Part shown: piece after piece, positions 17,266-26,563 of the stretch
Numbering within the stretch: position 1 is the stretch's first letter
How the letters are laid out: every line of letters starts with the position of its first letter
DNA from: Hyphomicrobiales bacterium 4NK60-0047b
Lineage (GTDB): Bacteria > Pseudomonadota > Alphaproteobacteria > Rhizobiales > HXMU1428-3
Length of the DNA stretch: 64,000 nucleotides
Assembly: GCA_040367435.1 (NCBI GenBank)
Contig: BAABWY010000001.1
Span: forward strand, 992,001-1,056,000
Direction: 5' to 3'
Notes under the pieces: model-generated
The model's input: the letters and a program-made list of their open reading frames with translations, nothing else
Told to the model about the DNA's origin: nothing
Database searches by the model: none
Program-made: the position numbers and the translations under genes

Positions 17266-17754
17266 ATGACCCTCCCTATCATCGAACGCAGAAAAATTGA
17301 AGCTGAATTACTAAAAAACATCTATGATGTTCTGAAAGAAAGCCATGGCAAAGACGTTGCCATCGAAACGATAGACACAGCTGTCTCAAAAGCTGCAGTT
17401 GACTTCGGTGATGAACACCGCAAAAAACTAGGACGCGATCCAAATTTACAAGATATGGCAAACATCTTACCCAATTGGACGGCAAATGACGCCTTAAAAA
17501 TCGATTTATTGACGCAAGAGCCCGGTAAGCTCGACTTTAATGTAACCCACTGCGAATATGCAAAAATGTATCATAAAATGGGATTAGGAGAAATCGGGCA
17601 CGTCCTTTCCTGCAATCGAGATGGCAAATTTTGCACCGGCTATAATCCCAAAATGAAATTTGAGAGAACTCAAACCATCATGCAAGGCGCCGACCATTGC
17701 GACTTTCGTTACACGATGGAAAACACCGAGGATGAAGCATCATGCAAACCTTAG
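17266..17754 (+). CDS. L-2-amino-thiazoline-4-carboxylate hydrolase-like protein
   Basis: The 162-residue protein matches the L-ATC hydrolase family (PF14196): FNVTHCEYAKMYHKMG, then GHVLSCNRDGKFCTGYNP and ADHCDFRY, with several conserved Cys. In Pseudomonas, L-ATC hydrolase opens the thiazoline ring on a route from ATC to L-cysteine, and an amidohydrolase removes the carbamoyl group. The next gene here is an M20 amidohydrolase whose ATG lies inside this gene (13-bp overlap), so the two steps may be linked. AAAGGAAAT precedes the ATG. Many family members have unknown substrates. Confidence 0.75.
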   Translation: MTLPIIERRKIEAELLKNIYDVLKESHGKDVAIETIDTAVSKAAVDFGDEHRKKLGRDPNLQDMANILPNWTANDALKIDLLTQEPGKLDFNVTHCEYAKMYHKMGLGEIGHVLSCNRDGKFCTGYNPKMKFERTQTIMQGADHCDFRYTMENTEDEASCKP

Positions 17755-18908
17755 ATAAAAACACACTCATCAGTGAAGCCATTGCATGGCGCCATCACCT
17801 TCACTCAATTCCCGAACTTGCCTACAAAGAAGTACAATCATCTGACTTCATCGCACAAAAACTAACTGAATTCGGTTTAATGGTTCACCGCGGATTAGCT
17901 GGCACCGGCGTGGTCGGAACCTTAAAGCGCGGCACATCAAAACGCACCATTGGCCTAAGAGCAGATATGGACGCACTACCTATCACAGAAATCACAGGCC
18001 TTGATTACGCCTCTCGTCATGAAGGTGTTATGCACGCTTGTGGTCACGATGGTCATATGGCAATGCTACTGTCTGCAGCCCGTATGCTCGCAAATGATGA
18101 AAACATCGATGGGACTATTCATTTTATCTTCCAACCGGCAGAAGAAAATGAAGCCGGCGCCAAACGCATGATAGAAGATGGTCTTTTTAAAACCTTCCCT
18201 ATGGACGCGGTCTTCGGCATACATAATTGGCCAGATTTACCTGTTGGCTCAGCTGGTGTAATAAGCGGCCCAGCTATGGCAGCCTTCGCTATTTTTGACA
18301 TTGAAATAAAAGGAAAAGGCGCCCATGCCGCCATGCCACATAAGGGAGCTGATCCCGTAACCACCGCTTTTCAAATTGGCAACGCCCTACAAACAATTGT
18401 TTCAAGAAACATCTCCCCCCTTTCCTCTGCTGTCGTCTCCATAACCAGCATCAATGGCGGCAATACATATAATGTCATCCCAAAAAACTGCAAACTCTCA
18501 GGCACTGCCCGTTGGTTTGAGCCGGACGTTGGAGACAAAATCGAAACAAACTTAAAAAACATCACGACATCAATCGCCATCGGACTTGGCTGTGAAGCGA
18601 GTATCGACTATCAACGCCGCTATCCCGCCACTATCAATTCAACAAAAGAAACAAACTTTGCTAAAGACATAATTAAAAAATTAAATCCTAAAATTGAACT
18701 TGCTGAAGATTTAAAACCAAGTATGGCCGCTGAAGATTTCGCTTTCATGTTAGAGCAATGTCCTGGCGCTTACATCTGGCTTGGCGCTGAACGTCCCGGT
18801 AAGAACCCAGGTCTCCACGCCCCAGATTTTAATTTCAACGATGACATCATACCAACAGGTGTCGAGCTATGGCACAACCTAGCACTCACCCACTTAGAAT
18901 CTGTATAA
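17742..18908 (+). CDS. M20 family amidohydrolase (N-acyl/carbamoyl amino acid hydrolase-like)
   Basis: The 388-residue enzyme is a peptidase M20 amidohydrolase of the hippurate/IAA-amino-acid hydrolase group. Metal-site motifs are LRADMDALP, HACGHDGHMAML and FQPAEENEAGAKRMI. The dimerisation domain contains GKGAHAAMPHKGADPV, and SMAAEDFAFM supplies a final ligand. These enzymes hydrolyse N-acyl or N-carbamoyl amino acids. The 13-bp overlap with the ATC-hydrolase-like gene implies translational coupling. It is the last gene of the operon and is followed by a strong terminator. Confidence 0.88.
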   Translation: MQTLDKNTLISEAIAWRHHLHSIPELAYKEVQSSDFIAQKLTEFGLMVHRGLAGTGVVGTLKRGTSKRTIGLRADMDALPITEITGLDYASRHEGVMHACGHDGHMAMLLSAARMLANDENIDGTIHFIFQPAEENEAGAKRMIEDGLFKTFPMDAVFGIHNWPDLPVGSAGVISGPAMAAFAIFDIEIKGKGAHAAMPHKGADPVTTAFQIGNALQTIVSRNISPLSSAVVSITSINGGNTYNVIPKNCKLSGTARWFEPDVGDKIETNLKNITTSIAIGLGCEASIDYQRRYPATINSTKETNFAKDIIKKLNPKIELAEDLKPSMAAEDFAFMLEQCPGAYIWLGAERPGKNPGLHAPDFNFNDDIIPTGVELWHNLALTHLESV

Positions 18909-18938
18909 ACTCACCTTCTAAACAATCAGACCAAATCC

Positions 18939-18979
18939 AAAAAGCCGCAAATGTTTTCTTTAAACATTTGCGGCTTTTT
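18939..18979 (+). terminator. terminator of the oxidoreductase operon
   Basis: A long stem (AAAAGCCGCAAATGTTT with AAACATTTGCGGCTTTT) is followed by T residues, about 31 bp past the stop at 18908. The A-run on the left could also allow leftward function. Confidence 0.88.
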
Positions 18980-19078
18980 ATTGAACATACCACAGCAGTC
19001 ATTCCGTTAATTCACCGTAACACCTAATCAAATCCGTCTCTTCACAGTCTCGTGATGAAATTGTTACCTCAAAACACA

Positions 19079-19153
19079 CGTAACCTTTGTTATTAACATT
19101 GACGAGTTACATAATAAATGACACCATTAATATACGATTTTAATGGTTACATA
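19079..19153. promoter_or_regulatory. cluster of GTAACC boxes upstream of the cupin gene
   Basis: Three copies occur: CGTAACCTTTGTTATTAAC (19079-19097, plus), GTTACAT (19106-19112, minus) and TATGTAACCATTAAAATCG (complement of 19135-19153). The last matches the boxes at 15895 and 15913 over about 13 positions. The cluster lies directly upstream of a candidate promoter. Confidence 0.5.
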
Positions 19154-19155
19154 TT

Positions 19156-19184
19156 TTGACGCTAAATTTAGTATCAAAATAATC
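19156..19184 (+). promoter_or_regulatory. candidate sigma-70 promoter of the cupin gene
   Basis: TTGACG and ATAATC are separated by 17 bp. The last GTAACC box ends immediately upstream of the -35 hexamer, a position suited to activation or to blocking by a bound regulator. The ATG at 19235 is about 50 bp downstream. Confidence 0.5.
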
Positions 19185-19234
19185 GAACAAAAACGAACGG
19201 CTCATCGTTCACTAACAAAGGAAAGTCTATAAAA

Positions 19235-19696
19235 ATGGATGCTATCGTACGTAACTCAGCCAAAACTGGCTTAAACTTCACGCAATTTGAAAGCGGCTCT
19301 CTAAAAAGCTGGATTGAAAATTCAGTTGAAATTCCTGGTCTTGGTAAAGTTCCTGGTAAATTGTTCTTAAAAGAACAAATGGGTTTGACCTCCGCTGAAA
19401 TTTCAATCAATGCTCTTCCAGCAGGCGAAGGCATGCCGTTCCACCATACACACAAACAAAATGAAGAAATCTACATCTTCCTAAATGGCACAGGCCAAGT
19501 TCAAATCGACGATGAAGTACTAGAAGTTAAAGAAGGCACCATTTTAAAAATCGCTCCAAATGGCGTTCGTACATGGCGCAATAATGGCTCAGAAATGCTT
19601 GTTTATCTCGTCCTGCAAATGAAAGACAATTCTCTTGTTCAATGGGGTCTTGAAGACGCTGACGTGCCAGAAAAAGAAGTTGCATGGCCTAAATAA
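19235..19696 (+). CDS. cupin-domain protein
   Basis: The 153-residue cytosolic protein has one conserved cupin barrel. Motif 1 is GMPFHHTHKQNEEIYIFLNGTG (G(X)5HXH(X)3,4E(X)6G form) and motif 2 covers the GTILKIAPNGVRTWRN region. The two His and the Glu can bind a metal. Function cannot be stated. The gene stands alone, but its promoter carries the same GTAACC boxes as the oxidoreductase operon 3 kb away, so it probably belongs to the CGNR regulon. GGAAAG precedes the ATG. Confidence 0.8.
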   Translation: MDAIVRNSAKTGLNFTQFESGSLKSWIENSVEIPGLGKVPGKLFLKEQMGLTSAEISINALPAGEGMPFHHTHKQNEEIYIFLNGTGQVQIDDEVLEVKEGTILKIAPNGVRTWRNNGSEMLVYLVLQMKDNSLVQWGLEDADVPEKEVAWPK

Positions 19697-19736
19697 ATCA
19701 TCAGCTTTATGATGTAGTCAGTTATAAAAACTTCTT

Positions 19737-19777
19737 AAAGGGAAAATAAAGACCTTAGATTTTATTTTCCCTTTTTA
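19737..19777. terminator. bidirectional terminator
   Basis: AAAGGGAAAATAAA (19737-19750) and TTTATTTTCCCTTT (19761-19774) form a long stem followed by T residues. It separates the cupin gene from the converging membrane-protein gene. Confidence 0.8.
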
Positions 19778-19796
19778 TTTAGGAAAAAATCGTTTT

Positions 19797-20168
19797 TTAT
19801 ATATTTTCTTTCCAATTTTTTCGAATAAGTTGAAAAATAATATAACCACCAGCAATGGTACCAACAGGAAACAAAAATAACCAAGGTACAGAAAGAAAAA
19901 CAGATAATACACGGGCCCAGGTTTTATGGCTTTTAAGCCCCTGCATCGCTAAATAATAAAACAAGGCACAGACAAAACATATGCCCGAAATAAAAGCTAT
20001 CCCCTCATAGTCAAAATCTAGTCCATGATTTGCAATCATAGCTACTGATACCAACAAAGGAACAATCAGTAAGATAAATAAAATAGACTTAAAGATGTTG
20101 CTAACCTTTGTGAAAAAGCTAAAAATTTTATTATTTTTTAATGAAGGGTTTGTTTCTTGAGAAACCAT
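19797..20168 (-). CDS. small integral membrane protein, unknown function
   Basis: The 123-residue product has three or four hydrophobic segments (about residues 24-46, 53-75, 84-112). Short polar ends (MVSQETNPSLKNNK and IRKNWKENI) flank them. It resembles the many small DUF-type inner-membrane proteins, but I recognise no family. The frame is intact and ends beside a shared terminator, which supports it as a real gene. It is monocistronic. Confidence 0.55.
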   Translation of the reverse strand: MVSQETNPSLKNNKIFSFFTKVSNIFKSILFILLIVPLLVSVAMIANHGLDFDYEGIAFISGICFVCALFYYLAMQGLKSHKTWARVLSVFLSVPWLFLFPVGTIAGGYIIFQLIRKNWKENI

Positions 20169-20404
20169 ATTCGATACCTTTTTATAATTTTTAGACTAGG
20201 GCTAACAAAGAACCAATTCCTTCGTTTAGCAATGAAGATCTCCCCTAACAATCAGATGCCAAAGTTGGGTGTGCATGCCATTCTATTTTTAAAGACTTAT
20301 CCAATTTGATAAATAAGCCTTAACCGAGACTTTTTTGAAAGAACAACGATTTCTTAGAAAAGAAGGAAATAATTCGAATTTAGGTTAAAGTATTAGGAAG
20401 AAAG

Positions 20405-20480
<76 letters not shown>

Positions 20481-20720
20481 ATACCATGCAAGGAGGATAG
20501 GCAATTCCCTGCAAACAATATGAGCACAATTTAAACCAAACCACTTTAGCTTCGTACCAAAAGGTTCGTAAATAAAAACACTCAAACATCAACTGTTAGA
20601 ACCATAAAGAACAACAGGATGAACGGCTTTATAGAGGCAATTGATCCCCCTGTCCAGCCCTCCTTTGCTGAAACTCAAAGGATTTTTGTTATTTTTTTAA
20701 AATGCTTGCAAAACTTAACT

Positions 20721-21740
20721 CTAAGCCTCGAAATCTGTCTCAGAAAACTCATATGTCGACGTGCAAAACTCACAGGTCACCGAGATTTTCCCAGTCATTT
20801 CAATCATCTTTCCACGTTCATCAGAAGAAAAATGCGAAAGCATGTTCTGCACCTTGTCTCGAGAACAAGAACATTCAGCTCTAACAGGCACTTTATCAAA
20901 AATCCGAACACCTTCTTCATGATAAAGTCGCAACAAAAGCCGCTCAGGGGCTAATTCCGGATCAAGCAACTCATGCGCTTCAACGGTTGAACCAAGCATC
21001 CGGGCCCGGTTCCAGTCTTCTTCAAAGTTCTCAAAAGGCTCATCAGTATCATAATCACGACCACCTTCACGGGTCAAATATTGCACAAGCAAGCCGCCAG
21101 CCCGCCAGTGCCAATGCTTTCCATCATCTCCAGCATCAGCATTATAATGTTTCGCAACATTTAAGCGCACCAAACTAGGAATTTGTTCAGATTGCATAAA
21201 ATAATCTTCAGCAACAGTGCCAAGAAAATCTCGCTCTATAGCAACGATCCCCTGGTAACGCTCCATATCAGCACCTTGGTCAACAGTAAGGGCCAAATAC
21301 CCCCGCCCTAACCAACTACCAATTTCATGCTCAACGCCGTCCGCCTCTAGTTCCGCAACGGCGGCCTTATTATAGCTAGCATACGCACGCAATTTTCCCG
21401 GTGTGGTGTAATCAACGACAAGCATACTGATAGGACCATCGGTTTTGGTCTGTAAAATCAGTTTGCCATCAAATTTAAGCGAAGCCCCGATAAGACAAGT
21501 AAGCGCAATAGCTTCTCCTAAATAAGTAGCAACACCATCAGGATAATCATGCCCAGACAAAATCTTATCAACCGCATTTCCAAGTCGAACCAAACGGCCA
21601 CGCGCTCCCGCTTCATCAGCTTGAAACGGCAATACAACATCGTCCTTGATGTCACTATCTAAAAAGATGTATCCATCATCAGAAACTGTTGAATGCGAAG
21701 TTCCAATATCATCATCAGAACCATGTTCTTCATCGCTCAT
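20721..21740 (-). CDS. hslO: Hsp33 redox-regulated chaperone
   Basis: The 339-residue protein is Hsp33, a cytosolic holdase activated by oxidation. The N-terminal domain starts after an acidic tail of about 30 residues and contains TYLGEAIALTCLIGASLKF. The C-terminal zinc switch is C-x-C (AECSCSRDKV) plus C-x2-C (VTCEFCTSTYEF), all four Cys present. Oxidation of these Cys unfolds the linker and exposes the chaperone surface. It lies downstream of argD and argF in the same direction, an order common in Hyphomicrobiales. It may be cotranscribed with argF despite a gap of about 108 bp. Confidence 0.95.
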   Translation of the reverse strand: MSDEEHGSDDDIGTSHSTVSDDGYIFLDSDIKDDVVLPFQADEAGARGRLVRLGNAVDKILSGHDYPDGVATYLGEAIALTCLIGASLKFDGKLILQTKTDGPISMLVVDYTTPGKLRAYASYNKAAVAELEADGVEHEIGSWLGRGYLALTVDQGADMERYQGIVAIERDFLGTVAEDYFMQSEQIPSLVRLNVAKHYNADAGDDGKHWHWRAGGLLVQYLTREGGRDYDTDEPFENFEEDWNRARMLGSTVEAHELLDPELAPERLLLRLYHEEGVRIFDKVPVRAECSCSRDKVQNMLSHFSSDERGKMIEMTGKISVTCEFCTSTYEFSETDFEA

Positions 21741-21848
21741 GAAATTTTCCTAATTAAAATTTGATCTAAAAAAATCTGACCTAAAATATAAAGAGTAAAT
21801 CTGGTAACAGGTATATTAGATATTAATCCTGAGAGTTACCTATTACCC

Positions 21849-22781
21849 CTATATAGCGCCCAAACTCCAGGCAACTATCGCCTTTTGAGCATGCAACCGG
21901 TTTTCAGCTTCATCAAACACAACAGATTGCGGTCCATCAAGAACTTCAGCTGTCACCTCACGCCCACGATAAGCCGGCAAACAGTGCATGAACAGCGCGT
22001 CTTTAGAGGCAAGTTTCATCATCTCAGTATTAACTTGATAAGGCGCAAAAACTCTTTTTCGCACTTCCTCATCTTCATCCCCCATAGAAACCCAGGTATC
22101 CGTCATAATCAGATCAGCATCAAGAAATGCATCATCTAACTTTTCGACAAAATGAATAGAGTTTTTCTTTGCCTTTTGGTCAGCCTTCACAGCATCTTCC
22201 ATCGCTTTTGTTGGCCCATATTCCTTAGGTGCCGCAATATAAAGAGAAAAGCCAAGCTTCGTTGCAGCATGCACAGCCGAGAGCGCCACATTATTGCAAT
22301 CACCAATCCAAGCCACCTTAGCCCCTTCAATCGAACCACGTTTTTCAACAAAGGTCAGAATATCAGCCATGATTTGGCAAGGATGTGAGTGGTCAGTTAA
22401 ACCATTAATCACAGGCACGTCCGCAAATTCAGCTAAATCCAGTAATTTTTGATGAGCGTCAGTTCTAAGCATAATCGCATCAACATAACGAGACATAACC
22501 CGGGCTGTATCCGCAATGGATTCGCCGCGCCCCAGTTGCAAATCATTTGAGCTTAAAGTGATGCAAGAACCACCAAGATCGCGCATCGCCACATCAAAAG
22601 AAAGTCGTGTGCGCGTTGAAGGTTTTTCAAAAATAGAAGCCAACACTTGCCCCTCACATAATTTAGGAGCTTTGTGTCTTAATTCTTTAAACTCTGTTTT
22701 CATAGCTAAAGCTGAAGACAATATATGAGAGATTGTCTCACTACTTAAACTATCAAGATCTATAAAATGCCGGTATGCCAT
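21849..22781 (-). CDS. argF: ornithine carbamoyltransferase
   Basis: This 310-residue enzyme makes citrulline from ornithine and carbamoyl phosphate in arginine synthesis. Visible are the carbamoyl-phosphate loop FEKPSTRTRLSFD, DHSHPCQIMAD, the domain hinge KVAWIGDCNNV and the ornithine-site motif FMHCLPAYRGREV. I use ATG 22781, preceded by AAAGGAAA. A frame from 22817 starts without a ribosome-binding site. It follows argD in the same direction after about 105 bp and likely forms an operon with it. Confidence 0.95.
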   Translation of the reverse strand: MAYRHFIDLDSLSSETISHILSSALAMKTEFKELRHKAPKLCEGQVLASIFEKPSTRTRLSFDVAMRDLGGSCITLSSNDLQLGRGESIADTARVMSRYVDAIMLRTDAHQKLLDLAEFADVPVINGLTDHSHPCQIMADILTFVEKRGSIEGAKVAWIGDCNNVALSAVHAATKLGFSLYIAAPKEYGPTKAMEDAVKADQKAKKNSIHFVEKLDDAFLDADLIMTDTWVSMGDEDEEVRKRVFAPYQVNTEMMKLASKDALFMHCLPAYRGREVTAEVLDGPQSVVFDEAENRLHAQKAIVAWSLGAI

Positions 22782-22886
22782 AGGCGCTTTCCTTTGGCTT
22801 AAATTCGTTTCCATCAAATAAAATAATAAATTCTAAAAAAGCAAATCAGCTGCTTCTCCAGATCAAATAAATTAAACGTCTCTGTT

Positions 22887-24080
22887 CTATGAAGTTGTCT
22901 TTCCAATTTCTTTGGAAAGCCTAGATGCGGCTCGTTCAAGTGCAGTAATAGCCTGATCAAACTCTTTTGCTGTCGCAATCAATGGAGGTAATATACGAAC
23001 AACATTATCTCCCGCCGGAACACAAAGAAGCTTTTCATCAAAACAGGCAGCAACAACATCTTGCGGCGGAACTTTTGCGTGCAAACCAAGCAAAAGACCT
23101 TCACCGCGTACCATATCAAAAACTTCAGGAAATTGATCCGTAACCGAGGCTAGCTTTTGTTTCAAAATCAAGCCTTTTTCTCTAATTTCTTCAAGAAAAC
23201 CTGGTTCAAGAACAACATCCAACACAGCATTGGCAGCCGCCATAGCAAGGGGGTTTCCACCAAAAGTAGAGCCATGAGAACCAGCAATCATGGCACGAGC
23301 CACTTCATCTTTCGCCAAACAAGCTCCGACAGGGAAACCGCCGCCAAGTCCTTTGGCTGTAGTTAAAATATCTGGCTCAACCCCATATTGTTGATAAGAA
23401 TAAAGTGCGCCTGTTCGCCCTACACCGGTTTGAACCTCATCAAATATCAGCACAAGATCATGTTTCTCACAAAGAGAACGTAACTCTTTCAAAAATTCAA
23501 CATCAGTACTGTTTATCCCACCTTCACCCTGGATAGGCTCAATCATAAGCGCTGCAGTTTCCTCAGAAATCACATCTCTTAAAGCCTCAACATCACCCAG
23601 TGGCACTTGGTCAAATCCATCAACCTTGGGTCCAAAACCTTCTAAATGTTTTGCTTGTCCACCAGCTGCGATCATAGCAAGTGTCCGTCCATGAAACCCA
23701 CCAGCAAAAGTAATAATACGATAACATTCCGGCTTATTCTTAGAAGATTGATATTTCCGAGCCATTTTCACAGCGCATTCATTGGCCTCTGCTCCGGAAT
23801 TAGCAAAAAATACTTTATCAGCAAATGTATGTTCGCAAAGCCGTTCCGCCAATCGTTCCTGGCCATCAATCTTATAAAGGTTAGAGACGTGCATTAACCT
23901 GGCAGCTTGATTTTGAATGGCCTCAACCAACAAAGGGTGCCCATGCCCAAGAGAGTTAACGGCAATACCTGCGCCAAAATCTAAATATCGATCACCGTTG
24001 GTCGCAACTAACTCACATCCATCACCGTGATCAAAAGTAATATTGGTCCGCGCATAAGTCGGTAAAATTTTATCCGTCAT
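22887..24080 (-). CDS. argD: acetylornithine aminotransferase
   Basis: This 397-residue class III PLP aminotransferase interconverts N-acetylornithine and N-acetylglutamate semialdehyde in arginine synthesis. Seen are YLDFGAGIAVNSLGHGHP, VFFANSGAEANECAVKMAR, the GGFHGRT loop, IFDEVQTGVGRTG and the PLP-lysine region TTAKGLGGGFPVGA. ATG 24080 (MTDKILPTYART) is chosen because it fits the usual N-terminus of the family. AGGAAA is just upstream. It is divergent from gcrA across a long gap. Confidence 0.95.
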   Translation of the reverse strand: MTDKILPTYARTNITFDHGDGCELVATNGDRYLDFGAGIAVNSLGHGHPLLVEAIQNQAARLMHVSNLYKIDGQERLAERLCEHTFADKVFFANSGAEANECAVKMARKYQSSKNKPECYRIITFAGGFHGRTLAMIAAGGQAKHLEGFGPKVDGFDQVPLGDVEALRDVISEETAALMIEPIQGEGGINSTDVEFLKELRSLCEKHDLVLIFDEVQTGVGRTGALYSYQQYGVEPDILTTAKGLGGGFPVGACLAKDEVARAMIAGSHGSTFGGNPLAMAAANAVLDVVLEPGFLEEIREKGLILKQKLASVTDQFPEVFDMVRGEGLLLGLHAKVPPQDVVAACFDEKLLCVPAGDNVVRILPPLIATAKEFDQAITALERAASRLSKEIGKTTS

Positions 24081-24882
24081 TTTCCTGGAAAGCCTATAAA
24101 TAAATAAAGCTGCCAAAAGGCAGCCTAAACTATAAGTTATATTAGCGTTTAGCCCCCCTTTCTGTCAAACATTTGCAACAACGAATGCTTTAGAAAGCAA
24201 ACAAAGTGAACAATAGCCCCTCTTAAAGAAGATGAATGCAAAGCTAAGAACCATGAAGACACCCCCTTTTTGAGGGCAAAACACTCCAACACAACCATCA
24301 AGGGAAATACGCACAGCTCATTTTAAAATATAAACACCCCATATAAGAACAACTTGTGCATAGGGAGTGAAGAAATAGGGGATAATAAAAAAAGACCGAA
24401 AGAAGTTATTCAATAAAAATAAGGATATATGTGTTTTTAGCCATTTTTTAATTTACACGTGCCCAAAACGTAACACTAAAAATTTGGACTGTTGAAAAGC
24501 ATAAAATCATTCCCTCCTACTCTTGCAGATAACAACTCGATCAGTGTAACTTTACAACATCCTTAATTGACGCGTTTCTTGAATAGTCATTTGTATTTTC
24601 AGTAATTTGCTATCTTTGTCATAGGTGAAAGTTGATCAGGTAATTTTTCTTTAGTCTGAGCAGCCCCACCTAAAGGTTCTGTAATTTTCCAGTTTTTAGT
24701 CGTGTAATCAAATAACTCAAGGCATCTTATTCGTTAAATTTATGCCTGCTTATTTGATATTTTAATTCAGTGTTGAGGCGGTGCTCATGCTGAAAATGAA
24801 ACTGTTTAGACAATCGAAAATTGAAGATTTCTGACATAAGAACAGTCTGAAATTATTTGGCTTAAATTTTGAGGAGGCACTC
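24081..24882. other. long intergenic region between argD and gcrA
   Basis: This gap of about 800 bp must hold the argD and gcrA promoters. I see no coding frame with a ribosome-binding site, no strong hairpin and no R1 or R2 copy. I did not find a GANTC site near the gcrA start by eye. The leader before gcrA ends in GAGGAGG, an unusually strong Shine-Dalgarno sequence. Confidence 0.4.
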
Positions 24883-25434
24883 ATGTCCTGGACCGACGAA
24901 CGGGTTGAAGTATTAACGAAATTATGGGCAGAAGGTTTAAGCGCAAGCCAGATTGCTGGTCGTCTGGGCGGAGTAACGCGCAACGCAGTAATTGGCAAAG
25001 TACACAGATTAGGGCTCTCAGGCCGAGCCACAACATCAAGAGCCAAGCCAGCCAGAGCAAGAAAACATAAAGCAGCACGACAAACCAATTCACCACGGCT
25101 CGGGTTGTTTTCAAATAGCAACACGGCCTTGCGCACCATCAGCACACCATCAGATGCTCCAAAAGAAGAGCCCTTCCGCTCTCAATTTGTAGAGCTAGAA
25201 ATACCTGAAGAAGAGCGGGTTGACTTAGTTGATTTAAAAGAATGTCAATGTCGTTGGCCAATTGGTGATCCACAAGATGGCAACTTCCATTTTTGTGGTA
25301 AGAAAAAAACCGAAGGAACACCTTATTGTGAGTATCACTCTGAAATAGCGTTTCAACCGCTTTCGCGCCAAAGCGCAAAAGCAAAAGCTCAAACAGTTGC
25401 TGCTACAAAAGCCAGACTTGCAGCAAATAAATAA
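24883..25434 (+). CDS. gcrA: GcrA cell cycle regulator
   Basis: This 183-residue alphaproteobacterial cell-cycle regulator binds sigma-70 RNA polymerase and methylated GANTC promoters. The N-terminal HTH is MSWTDERVEVLTKLWAEGLS followed by ASQIAGRLGGVTRNAVIGKVHRLGL, near-identical to the family. The basic middle is linker. The C-terminal sigma-interacting region carries CQCRWPIGDP, FCG and YCEYH. GAGGAGG lies upstream of the ATG. It is a single gene with a strong terminator, and it is convergent with the tad locus. Confidence 0.96.
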   Translation: MSWTDERVEVLTKLWAEGLSASQIAGRLGGVTRNAVIGKVHRLGLSGRATTSRAKPARARKHKAARQTNSPRLGLFSNSNTALRTISTPSDAPKEEPFRSQFVELEIPEEERVDLVDLKECQCRWPIGDPQDGNFHFCGKKKTEGTPYCEYHSEIAFQPLSRQSAKAKAQTVAATKARLAANK

Positions 25435-25481
25435 TTAAAAGCCTTGCTTTTTAAAGAGGAGCTTTGACCTATTTAACAAAC

Positions 25482-25513
25482 AAAAAGCCGTCACTAAAAA
25501 ATGACGGCTTTTT
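25482..25513. terminator. bidirectional terminator between gcrA and tadC
   Basis: AAAAAGCCGTCA and TGACGGCTTTTT form a perfect 12-bp stem. It serves gcrA rightward and the pilus operon leftward. Confidence 0.88.
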
Positions 25514-25537
25514 ATTTTATTCAAATTTCAAAAATTT

Positions 25538-26518
25538 TTAAAATGATGTTTCTGTTACTTTAATAACCGCTGGACCAAGAATAACAGCAAAGAGCACAGG
25601 TAAGAAAAACACAATCATCGGCACTGTCAATTTAGGCGGTAACGCTGCAGCTTTTTTCTCAGCTTCATTCATCCGCTCATCTCTAAATTCTTCCGCCATG
25701 GCTCTAAGAGACGTTCCCAAAGGCGTACCATATTTCTCTGCCTGGATTAAGCTTGTAACAACAGCTCTGACACCAGGCAAACCAGTACGTAAACCTAAAT
25801 TTTCAAAAGCTTGCCTACGGTTTTGTAAGTAAGACATTTCAGCAGTTGTTAGTGTCAATTCTTCCGCCAATTCAGCTGATTGATTACCAATTTCAATAGC
25901 AACTTTTCGAAAAGCTGCCTCGATAGACATTCCAGCCTGAACACAAATCAATAACAAATCAAGCGCATCAGGAAACGCTTGACGAATAGAAGCTTGTCGT
26001 TTTTGAATTAAATTCGTTATGAAAATATTAGGTAGATAGAAACCTACATACCCACCAGCCATGATCGCACAATATTTTAACATGCCTTGAAGGCCAAAAT
26101 CATTCACGAAATTCAAATAGAACCCAGTTAGAACCAAACCCGCTACAGGAAGCAAGCACCGTGCTGCTAAAAATGTCATTAGTGGAGCAGGACCTCGCAG
26201 CCCAGCCATTTTCATTTTTAAAGCAAGGTCTTCAGTTTCCAGTGCTTTACGCAAATTAAACATCTTAACAATGCGCTCAATACCCGTCTTATTCTCGTGA
26301 CGAATATTACCTTTGCTTACGCTTTCAGCTGCCATTTCTTGCAAACGTTGAATCTTGAGTTTCTCACGTTCATCAGAAACATATTTCATTCGAGAGTTCA
26401 ATTTGTCATTTGCAAACAAAGGCATCGTCAAAGTTAAAACGGTTGCAAACGTAGCAACTGCTGTTAACACAATCAGAATGAATTGCGGATTCATAGCTTG
26501 CTGAATTAAGTCATACAT
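25538..26518 (-). CDS. tadC: Tad pilus inner membrane platform protein TadC
   Basis: This 326-residue type II/IV secretion F-domain protein has an N-terminal membrane segment (about residues 12-33), a middle pair (about 108-160), and a last one (VPMIVFFLPVLFAVILG). The cytosolic F domain includes RQAFPDALDLLLICVQAGMSIEAAF. TadC pairs with TadB to form the platform on which the CpaF ATPase works. It is the last gene of the leftward operon. A tadD gene, often next, is absent here. Confidence 0.92.
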   Translation of the reverse strand: MYDLIQQAMNPQFILIVLTAVATFATVLTLTMPLFANDKLNSRMKYVSDEREKLKIQRLQEMAAESVSKGNIRHENKTGIERIVKMFNLRKALETEDLALKMKMAGLRGPAPLMTFLAARCLLPVAGLVLTGFYLNFVNDFGLQGMLKYCAIMAGGYVGFYLPNIFITNLIQKRQASIRQAFPDALDLLLICVQAGMSIEAAFRKVAIEIGNQSAELAEELTLTTAEMSYLQNRRQAFENLGLRTGLPGVRAVVTSLIQAEKYGTPLGTSLRAMAEEFRDERMNEAEKKAAALPPKLTVPMIVFFLPVLFAVILGPAVIKVTETSF

Positions 26519-26563
26519 TACAAAACACCTAAACTAATAACGTGAAACAAAGTGTAACCAGTT

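Noticed and set aside
24762-25145. A 127-residue minus-strand frame upstream of and within gcrA
   Set aside because: It overlaps gcrA on the opposite strand, its protein shows no known pattern and no ribosome-binding site is present.
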